The notes under the pieces were generated by a model. It did no database searches. It was not told where the DNA came from and saw nothing but the letters and a program-made list of their open reading frames with translations. Made by a program: the position numbers and the translations under genes. Source: Actinomycetota bacterium (GTDB lineage Bacteria > Actinomycetota > Thermoleophilia > Gaiellales > Gaiellaceae). Taken from it: 5,826 nt of DNA. This document shows positions 1 through 5,826 of this stretch, piece by piece. Numbering within the stretch: the stretch's first letter is position 1; each line of letters starts with the position of its first letter. The stretch spans positions 1 through 5,826 of the forward strand of contig JAFAIV010000094.1 of assembly GCA_019236545.1 (NCBI GenBank), given 5' to 3'.

Positions 1-397
1 GCCGCCGTTCCTCACGCAGGCGACCGTCCACGAGTTCCTGCGCCGCGGCAACTTCGAGCCGAACCTCGAGCGGGTGCGCGGGCTCCTGCGCGCGCGACGC
101 GACGCGATGCTCGAGGCGCTCGAGCGGCACCTGCCGGACGACGCGAGCTTCACGCGCCCGGAGGGCGGCTACTTCGTCTGGATCGACTTCCCGTCCGGCC
201 CGGACGTCGACGAGCTCTTCACGGCCGCCGAGGAGGCGGGCGTGCTGCTCGTCAAGGGCACGGACTTCTTCCCGCGCGGCCAGGGCGGCGAGCGCTCGGC
301 CCGGCTCGCCTTCAGCTACGTCTCGCCGGCGGAGATCGGCGAGGGCGTCGAGCGCCTCGGGGCGCTACTGGGCGCGGCGGCGCCGTCGGCGCTCTAG
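1..397 (+). CDS. Class I/II PLP-dependent aminotransferase, C-terminal part (5' end outside window)
   Basis: This is the last ~131 codons of a fold-type I aminotransferase, open from the window edge (frame beginning at base 2) to a TAG at 395-397. The C-terminal small domain is recognisable: a helical stretch rich in Arg/Glu (LRARRDAMLEALERHLP), then the PEGGYFVWIDFP strand typical of the LysN/MocR-like 2-aminoadipate or aromatic aminotransferase group, then GVLLVKGTDFFP, and the SARLAFSY motif. The Arg of that motif (codon 302-304) corresponds to the residue that binds the substrate alpha-carboxylate in this family. The large domain with the PLP lysine lies outside the window, so substrate cannot be assigned. 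The usual PG before the conserved Phe reads KG here. The terminal ten codons overlap the convergent membrane-protein gene. The family is secure; the exact function is not. Confidence 0.9.
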   Translation, partial: PPFLTQATVHEFLRRGNFEPNLERVRGLLRARRDAMLEALERHLPDDASFTRPEGGYFVWIDFPSGPDVDELFTAAEEAGVLLVKGTDFFPRGQGGERSARLAFSYVSPAEIGEGVERLGALLGAAAPSAL

Positions 398-634
398 CTG
401 CGCCAGCAGGATCCCGCCGAGCAGCCCGACGCCGAGGGCGAGCAGCAGCACCCAGACGAACGAGACGCGTGCGGTCGCGACGACGAAGTGCACCGAGACC
501 CGGTGTCGGTTCTCGAGCACGAACGCGATCGCGTACGCGACGACGAGGATCAGGAGGAGCAGCCGCGCGTAGAGCCTCGGCTGCCAGTGCTCCTGGATCT
601 CGTCGGTGTCGATGCGCCTGCGCGGGAACCGCAC
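365..634 (-). CDS. LapA-domain (DUF1049-like) small membrane protein
   Basis: An 89-residue protein with two predicted transmembrane helices, at about residues 21-40 (LYARLLLLILVVAYAIAFVL) and 58-79 (SFVWVLLLALGVGLLGGILL). They are joined by a short segment ENRHRVSVHFVVATARV and followed by a basic ERRRRRR tail. This is the layout of the LapA/DUF1049 family: Asn-x-x-x-V-x-V-x-F after helix 1, a Gly-rich second helix and a cytoplasmic basic tail. In proteobacteria LapA acts in lipopolysaccharide homeostasis; that role cannot apply directly in an actinobacterium, so function is unknown. The start is a GTG (634-632), the only start candidate after an in-frame TAA, which is itself the stop of the upstream small gene. 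The two genes are 9 bp apart and probably co-transcribed. The 3' end overlaps the convergent aminotransferase by 33 bp. Confidence 0.82.
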   Translation of the reverse strand: MRFPRRRIDTDEIQEHWQPRLYARLLLLILVVAYAIAFVLENRHRVSVHFVVATARVSFVWVLLLALGVGLLGGILLAQLERRRRRRAQ

Positions 635-643
635 GTGCGCAGC

Positions 644-823
644 TTACGCGGCCGCCACCGGTTGCAGCGACGGCCTGGCGACCAGCCTCGGCTGCTGCGG
701 CGGCTCGAGCCTGCCGACGGCGTACGCGCGGAACGTCGGGCAGATCGCCTCGCCCGGCAGGGCGCAGAGGCCGGCGCGGCGGAAATAGCAATCACTGCAG
801 GTTGAATCGTGTCGTTTGCTCAT
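644..823 (-). CDS. Small Cys4 protein (59 aa), putative metal-binding, unnamed family
   Basis: A short gene from ATG (823-821) to TAA (646-644). The N-terminal half carries four cysteines at residues 9, 12, 20 and 28 (CSDCYF, GLCAL, AICPTFR), spaced CX2C-X7-C-X7-C, which suggests one zinc or other metal site. The second half is Pro/Arg/Leu-rich without cysteine and has no hydrophobic helix, so the product is probably cytoplasmic. From codon 14 onward almost all third positions are G or C, as in the neighbouring real genes, while the other minus-strand frames here translate to Arg/Ala-rich low-complexity peptides. I recall similar CxxCYF...LCAL...CPTFR hypothetical proteins in actinobacteria but cannot verify this and know no function. 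A sigma70-like promoter lies about 45 bp upstream, and the lapA-like gene starts 9 bp after its stop. No clear Shine-Dalgarno is seen. Confidence 0.72.
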   Translation of the reverse strand: MSKRHDSTCSDCYFRRAGLCALPGEAICPTFRAYAVGRLEPPQQPRLVARPSLQPVAAA

Positions 824-867
824 ACTCGCAGGTGCTCGGAGGACTGGACGGTGCCTACTGGAAAGCG

Positions 868-895
868 ATCATAGGCCCGGCCCCCTCGGAATCAA
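868..895 (-). promoter_or_regulatory. Sigma70-like promoter for the small Cys4 gene and lapA-like gene
   Basis: On the minus strand, TTGATT (895-890) is separated by 16 bp from TATGAT (873-868). These match the -35 consensus at 4 of 6 positions and the -10 at 5 of 6. Transcription would begin near 861, giving a leader of about 38 nt before the ATG at 823. The position, between the end of the protease gene and the start of the small gene, fits an independent transcription unit for the two downstream genes. The surrounding 137 bp are visibly less GC-rich than the coding DNA. Confidence 0.55.
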
Positions 896-910
896 GCGTT
901 GCCGTGGACG

Positions 911-936
911 AAAACTGACGAATTTCCGGCAGTTTT
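911..936 (-). terminator. Inverted repeat, possible weak terminator or operator after the protease gene
   Basis: A perfect 7-bp inverted repeat, AAAACTG (911-917) and CAGTTTT (930-936), encloses a 12-base centre that could add two C-G pairs after a mismatch. It sits 24 bp past the stop codon of the protease gene and just upstream of the -35 box of the next unit. Its 3' arm ends in TTTT on either strand, so a bidirectional terminator is possible, but the stem is AT-rich and the T-run is inside the stem. A regulator binding site is an equally reasonable reading. Confidence 0.3.
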
Positions 937-960
937 GTGACTACCGAAAGCTGCCGCTTC

Positions 961-1971
961 CTAGCCTTTTCGGGGCAGTGTTGCCAGTGCGTGCAACGCT
1001 TGGGGAAAATTCTTCACAGCGATGATCCGCAAAGGGCCTGCATAGCGGCGCGCCACCCGGGCGTTGTCCCCAGCCGGCACGAGGAAGACGTCGGCCCCCG
1101 CCTTGCGTGCGCCGAAGGTCTTCTGCTCGACCCCGCCGATCGGGGCGACGGTGCCGTCGAGCTCCATCTCCCCGGTCGCCGCCACCTTGTAGCCATGGTC
1201 GACGTTGCTGCCGAGCTTCTTCATCACCTCGAGCGCGAAGGCGAGCCCGGCCGACGGGCCGCCGACGTTGCCGGCGTCGATCGAGACGTGGATCGGGAGC
1301 GAGATCCGCGCCGACTGGTCGGGCGAGAAGCCGATGATTCCGCGCTTCGGGTCGAGCGGGTCCTTCGTCGTCCGCACGCGGACCGCGAGCGTCTTCGCGC
1401 CCCGGCGGACACCGAGCGTCACGAGGCCGCCGATCGGCACCTTCGAGACGATCGCGTGCAGCGAGGCGATCGTCGGCGTCGGCTTCCCGTTCACCGAGAC
1501 GATCACGTCGGTCGGCTGGAGCGCGCCCGCGGCGTGGGTGCCGAGGTCGATGACGCTCACGATGACGCCGTCCGGATGGATGCCGACCCGGTAGCCGAGC
1601 CGCTTCAGCGCGACCGCCGCGGCGATCCGCTGCGACATCTGCATCTCGCGGACGTCGGCCTGCTGCACGGTCGCGTCGCTCGCGCCGGGCGGGACGATCA
1701 GCTTCGCGGGGATGAGCGTCCCCTGCGAGTGGAGCCAGGGGAAGAGCTTCTCGAGCTCGCTCGCGCGGCGCTCGAAGACGTCGACGAAGTAGATGCCGCC
1801 CGCCCCCCGCGCCGGCCGGGCTCCCTCCACGTCCACGAGCGAGGCGACCGGGTGGGCGACGTCGGGGAGGAGCAGGTAGTCATCCGACGGGATCAGGTAG
1901 AGGATCACCGCCGCCAGCGCGACCGCTCCGACGAGGAGACCGGCGATCCGGACGGCCGTGCCGCGGCGCAT
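961..1971 (-). CDS. Membrane-anchored PDZ/Lon-type (S16) serine protease, YlbL-like
   Basis: A 336-residue protein with an N-terminal membrane anchor (residues ~7-27, after a basic MRRG start), a linker, a PDZ domain (~125-205, including GALQPTDVIVSVNGKPTPT) and a C-terminal Lon-type proteolytic domain (~215-330). The Ser-Lys dyad is visible: Ser240 in GGPSAGLAFAL and Lys284 in GGVEQKTFGARKAG. The 44-residue spacing is close to that of Lon (Ser679/Lys722 in E. coli). No AAA+ ATPase domain is present, as in Bacillus YlbL and actinobacterial relatives. Topology predicts the protease outside the membrane; the substrate is unknown. The ATG shares its A with the TGA of the upstream dehydrogenase gene (TGATG), so translation is probably coupled. 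It is the last gene of the four-gene run; an inverted repeat follows its stop. Confidence 0.92.
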   Translation of the reverse strand: MRRGTAVRIAGLLVGAVALAAVILYLIPSDDYLLLPDVAHPVASLVDVEGARPARGAGGIYFVDVFERRASELEKLFPWLHSQGTLIPAKLIVPPGASDATVQQADVREMQMSQRIAAAVALKRLGYRVGIHPDGVIVSVIDLGTHAAGALQPTDVIVSVNGKPTPTIASLHAIVSKVPIGGLVTLGVRRGAKTLAVRVRTTKDPLDPKRGIIGFSPDQSARISLPIHVSIDAGNVGGPSAGLAFALEVMKKLGSNVDHGYKVAATGEMELDGTVAPIGGVEQKTFGARKAGADVFLVPAGDNARVARRYAGPLRIIAVKNFPQALHALATLPRKG

Positions 1972-2714
1972 CAGAAGAGGAACTGCTGCAGGCCGCCGTC
2001 GACGACGATCGTCTGGCCGGTCACGTAGCGGGCGCGGTCGGAGGCGAGGAAGCAGACGACGTCGCCGAACTCGCGCGGCTCGCCCCAGCGGCGCAGCGGG
2101 ATCTGGGCGAGCTGCTCGTCGCTCGGCCCGTCGGGGTAGAGGTACTCGAGCCGCGGCGTGGCGATCCGGCCCGGCGCGACGCAGTTCACGGTGATCCCGT
2201 GCGGGCCCAGCTCGCGGCTGAGCGACTTCATGTAGCCGGTCAGGCCCGGCCGCACGGAGTTCGAGAGCGCGAGGTGCTCGGTCGGCTCCTTCGCCGCGAG
2301 CGAGGTGATCGCGACCACGCGGCCGGCGGGGCTGCGCTCGAGGTGCGGGCGGCAGAGCTGGACGAGGTGGACGGCCGGGACGAGCAGGAGCTGGACGGCG
2401 CTCTCGATCGACTCCGGGGTGACGTCGAGCGCCGGGCCGGCCGGCGGGCCGCCGCCGTTCCAGACGAGGACGTCGAGGCCGCCGAAGCGGTCGACCGTCT
2501 CTCGGACGACGCGCTCGCGGTCGACCGGGTTCGTGACGTCGCCGCGCAGGCCGAGGCCGCCGATCTCCTGGGCGTGATGGCGGACGAGGTCATCGCGGCG
2601 CGCGACGAGCGCGACGTTCGCGGCCTCGGCCGCGAGTGCCTCCGCGCTCGCGAGGCCGAGCCCCGAGGACGCGCCGAAGACGAGGGCCGTCCGGCCGCTC
2701 AGCCCGAGATCCAC
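1971..2714 (-). CDS. Short-chain dehydrogenase/reductase (SDR), atypical active site
   Basis: A 247-residue classical-length SDR with a Rossmann fold. GASSGLG (14-20) is the dinucleotide-binding loop, GDV (58-60) holds the adenine-contacting Asp, NGGGPPAG (86-93) stands in for the usual NAG, and the C-terminal PGRIATPR and TGQTIVVDGG segments are typical. The catalytic Ser is kept (Ser138 in VAITSLA), but the Tyr-x-x-x-Lys pair is not: aligning LSNSVRPGLTGYMKSL with the usual YxASKAALxGxxKSL places Ser151 at the Tyr and Arg155 at the Lys. I recall an SDR subfamily with NxGGPP and LSNxxR that shares this, so it is likely a lineage trait rather than a mutation. Substrate is unknown, and the old label 3-oxoacyl-ACP reductase would be unsafe. 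It starts with GTG, 16 bp after the malate dehydrogenase stop, and overlaps the protease start by one base. Confidence 0.88.
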   Translation of the reverse strand: MDLGLSGRTALVFGASSGLGLASAEALAAEAANVALVARRDDLVRHHAQEIGGLGLRGDVTNPVDRERVVRETVDRFGGLDVLVWNGGGPPAGPALDVTPESIESAVQLLLVPAVHLVQLCRPHLERSPAGRVVAITSLAAKEPTEHLALSNSVRPGLTGYMKSLSRELGPHGITVNCVAPGRIATPRLEYLYPDGPSDEQLAQIPLRRWGEPREFGDVVCFLASDRARYVTGQTIVVDGGLQQFLF

Positions 2715-2730
2715 GCCCGAAGCCTACGAG

Positions 2731-3656
2731 CTACGTCGTCAGCACGCCGACGACCTCGCGGACCGCGGCGGAGCTCTTCTCCAGCGCGGCCTTCTCGTCG
2801 TCGGAGAGGTCGAGCTCGACGATCTGCTCGATCCCGGAGGCGCCGAGCTTGACGGGCACGCCCATGTAGAGGCCTTCGATGCCGTACTCGCCCTCGAGGT
2901 AGGCCGTGCACGGGAGCACGCGCTTCTCGTCGAGCACGATCGAGTCGACCATCTGCGCGGCGGCCGCGCCCGGCGCGTACCAGGCGGAGGTGCCGAGCAG
3001 GTTGACGAGCTCGCCGCCGCCCTTCGCCGTGCGCTCGACCATCGCCTGGATCCTGTCCTCGGCGACGAGCTTCCGCAGCGGGATGCCGCCGACGGTCGTG
3101 GCGGAGACGACGGGGACCATCTGGTCGCCGTGGCCGCCGAGCACCATCGCCTGCACGTCCTTCACGGACGAGCCGGTCTCCCAGGAGATGAAGGTCGAGA
3201 AGCGGGCCGTGTCGAGGATGCCGGCCATCCCGAAGACGCGCTCCTTCGGCCAGCCGGAGACGTTCTTCGCGACGTGACACATCGCGTCGAGCGGGTTCGA
3301 GACGACGATCAGGATCGCGTCCGGGCTCTGGGCGATCACCTTCTCGGTGACGTCCTTGACGATCTTCTCGTTCGTGGAGACGAGGTCGTCGCGGGACATG
3401 CCGGGCGAGCGCGGCAGGCCGGCTGTGATCACGACGACGGTCGAGCCGGAGCTCTCCTCGTAGCCGTTCGAGCCGACGACGTACGGCTCGTAGCCGAGGA
3501 CGGCGCCCATCTGGTTGATGTCGAGCGCCTTGCCCTGCGGCAGGCCCTCCTTGATGTCGACCAGGACGACGTCCGCGTAGTCGCGCGTCGCGAGCACCTG
3601 CGCGCACGTGGCGCCGACGTTCCCGGCGCCGACGACGGTGACCTTCTTCCGCTTGC

Positions 3657-3660
<4 letters not shown>
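2731..3660 (-). CDS. mdh: Malate dehydrogenase (LDH-like, NAD-dependent)
   Basis: A 309-residue LDH/MDH-superfamily enzyme of normal length that interconverts malate and oxaloacetate in the TCA cycle. It shows the GAGNVG nucleotide loop (11-16), Asp35 at the end of strand 2 (VLVDI), which favours NAD over NADP, the active-site loop LPRSPGMSRDDL, SNPLD (121-125), Asp150 and Arg153 in LDTARF, and the proton-relay His177 in GGHGDQMVP. Arg84 occupies the place equivalent to Gln102 of lactate dehydrogenase, the residue known to switch specificity to malate/oxaloacetate; Arg90 and Arg153 complete the substrate site. This marks it as MDH, not LDH. The ATG overlaps the upstream isocitrate dehydrogenase stop by four bases (ATGA), indicating translational coupling, as with the adjacent icd-mdh genes in Bacillus. 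Confidence 0.96.
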
Positions 3661-4754
<1,094 letters not shown>

Positions 4755-4761
4755 GCGGGCA

Positions 4762-4767
4762 ACCGTA
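4762..4767 (-). promoter_or_regulatory. Candidate -10 box for a leaderless icd transcript
   Basis: On the minus strand TACGGT ends 7 bases before the icd ATG. This is the TANNNT -10 form at the distance expected if transcription starts at or one base before the start codon, as in many actinobacterial leaderless genes. The bases before the ATG contain no purine-rich Shine-Dalgarno, which agrees with this. No convincing -35 box is seen at 16-18 bp, so the call is tentative. Confidence 0.33.
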
Positions 4768-4807
4768 GCGGAGGGTTCCGGAGAGGGGCGTCGGTAGTCG
4801 GCCGCGA

Positions 4808-4813
4808 TAGATT
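4808..4813 (+). promoter_or_regulatory. Candidate -10 box for a leaderless decarboxylase transcript
   Basis: TAGATT ends 6 bases before the ATG at 4820 (3 bases before an in-frame GTG at 4817). An in-frame TAG at 4808-4810 fixes the coding start to GTG 4817 or ATG 4820, and the few bases available hold no Shine-Dalgarno, so a leaderless start is a natural reading. No clear -35 is seen. Together with the minus-strand box at 4762-4767 it would make the 65-bp spacer a compact divergent promoter. Confidence 0.33.
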
Positions 4814-4819
4814 CCCGTG

Positions 4820-5826
4820 ATGGACGAGCGCGAGCTGCTCCGCCGGACCGCCGACTACGCCGCCGACTTCCTCGACACGATGGAGACGCGGCCGGTGCGC
4901 CCCGACGGAATGCCGGACGCGCTTCGCGGGCCGCTGCCGCGAACCGGACTCGATCCGGCCGCGGTCATCGCGTCGCTCGTCGAGGCGGCAGGGCCGGGAC
5001 TGACTGCGATCCCGTCGGGGCGCTACTTCGGCTTCGTCACCGGCGGCTCGCTCCCCGCCGCGCTCGCCGCCGACTGGCTCGCGAGCGCCTGGGACCAGAA
5101 CGTCGCGCTCTTCGTCATGAGTCCGGCGGGAGCGGTCGCCGAGGAGGTCGCGCGCGGCTGGCTGTCGGAGCTCCTCGGGCTGCCGGCGCAGGTCTCCGCC
5201 GGGTTCACGACCGGATGCCAGATGGCGAACCTCACGGCGCTCGCGGCTGCGCGCCACGCCGTCCTCGAGCGCGCGGGCTGGAGCGTTCCCGAGCGCGGGC
5301 TCGCCGGCGCGCCCGAGATCTCGGTGGTCGTCGGCGCCAAGCGCCACGTCACCATCGACCGCGCGCTGCGGCTGCTCGGGATCGGCGCGTCGTCGCTCCG
5401 CGTCGTGCCGGCCGACGACCGGGGACGGATCCGAGTCGACGAGCTGCCGCCGATCGACGGCCCGACGATCGTCTGCGGCCAGGCGGGCGAGGTGAACACC
5501 GGCGCGTTCGACGACCTCGACGCGCTGGCCGACCACGTCGCCGGGACCGGCGCGTGGCTCCACGTCGACGGCGCGTTCGGCCTCTGGGCGGCCGCGTCGC
5601 CCTCGCTGCGCCACCTCGTCCACGGCAGCGAGCGGGCCGACTCGTGGGCCACGGACGCGCACAAGTGGCTGAACGTCCCCTACGACTCCGGACTCGTCTT
5701 CTGCGCGCATCCGGGAGCGCATCACGCGGCGATGGGTGCGTCGGCCGCCTATCTCCCGGCGAACGACGAGCACCGTGACGCGCTCGACTGGACGCCTGAG
5801 GCGTCCCGGCGCGCACGCGGCTTCGC
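4820..5826 (+). CDS. Group II PLP-dependent decarboxylase-like protein, N-terminal 335 residues (3' end outside window)
   Basis: Open from ATG 4820 to the window edge, encoding 335 residues of a fold-type I PLP enzyme of the glutamate/aromatic amino acid decarboxylase superfamily. Visible features are GRYFGFVTGGSLPAAL (67-82), SAWDQNVALFVMSPA (89-103), the cofactor-phosphate region FTTGCQMANLTAL (129-141), His176 in KRHVTIDRALRLLG, which would stack on the PLP ring, Asp250 in HVDGAFGLW pairing with the pyridine nitrogen, and Lys282 in TDAHKWLN forming the Schiff base. All core catalytic residues are intact, so the enzyme is probably active; decarboxylase is likelier than aminotransferase despite a frequent database label of aspartate aminotransferase family. 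The substrate is unknown. Families of this type run to about 450-480 residues, so roughly a quarter is missing. The gene diverges from icd. GTG 4817 is an alternative start. Confidence 0.88.
   Translation, partial: MDERELLRRTADYAADFLDTMETRPVRPDGMPDALRGPLPRTGLDPAAVIASLVEAAGPGLTAIPSGRYFGFVTGGSLPAALAADWLASAWDQNVALFVMSPAGAVAEEVARGWLSELLGLPAQVSAGFTTGCQMANLTALAAARHAVLERAGWSVPERGLAGAPEISVVVGAKRHVTIDRALRLLGIGASSLRVVPADDRGRIRVDELPPIDGPTIVCGQAGEVNTGAFDDLDALADHVAGTGAWLHVDGAFGLWAAASPSLRHLVHGSERADSWATDAHKWLNVPYDSGLVFCAHPGAHHAAMGASAAYLPANDEHRDALDWTPEASRRARGF

Noticed and set aside
312..791. A 159-codon minus-strand open frame over the lapA-like and small Cys4 genes
   Set aside because: The product is almost entirely Arg/Ala/Pro. 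The two shorter frames have membrane-helix and Cys-motif structure and better codon use.
946..961. A 6-bp stem with a 4-base loop at the end of the protease gene
   Set aside because: It includes a G-U pair, touches the stop codon and has no T-run after it on the minus strand, so a terminator call is not supported.
937..2028. A 363-codon plus-strand open frame opposite the PDZ/Lon protease gene
   Set aside because: It is antisense to a gene with a clear Ser-Lys dyad and PDZ domain. The translation is Arg/Asp/His-rich low complexity, as expected from GC-biased codons read backwards.

Overview
The window is 5.8 kb of very GC-rich DNA with tightly packed genes, G/C-dominated third codon positions, several GTG starts and few recognisable Shine-Dalgarno sites. 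This fits a high-GC actinobacterium. The gene types and the style of the small Cys-rich protein suggest the Thermoleophilia (Gaiellales/Solirubrobacterales) side of the phylum, but that is inference, since no rRNA or marker gene is present. The DNA looks chromosomal and housekeeping. I see no mobile element, tRNA, CRISPR array or phage gene.

Layout: (1) 1-397 (+) is the 3' end of a class I/II PLP-dependent aminotransferase. It converges with, and overlaps by 33 bp, (2) a LapA-type two-helix membrane protein at 365-634 (-). (3) Just upstream of that, at 644-823 (-), is a 59-residue gene with four cysteines (CX2C-X7-C-X7-C) and actinobacterial codon use, preceded by a good sigma70-like promoter. 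(4) 961-4754 (-) is a four-gene run with overlapping or nearly touching ends: isocitrate dehydrogenase, malate dehydrogenase, an atypical short-chain dehydrogenase, and a membrane-anchored PDZ/Lon-type serine protease. (5) Divergent from it across 65 bp is a group II PLP-dependent decarboxylase-like gene (4820 onward, +) that runs off the right edge.

The minus-strand run pairs two TCA-cycle enzymes: IDH makes 2-oxoglutarate and MDH interconverts malate and oxaloacetate. Downstream lie an SDR that lacks the usual Tyr/Lys catalytic pair and an extracytoplasmic-facing protease. Adjacent icd and mdh genes are known in other bacteria. The SDR and protease look like passengers, or reflect coupling that is not obvious from sequence.

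No clearly new system is visible. The items most worth a second look are the small Cys4 gene, the SDR active-site substitutions, the cofactor-site residues of the IDH, and the paired TANNNT boxes that may drive leaderless transcripts in both directions from the 65-bp spacer.
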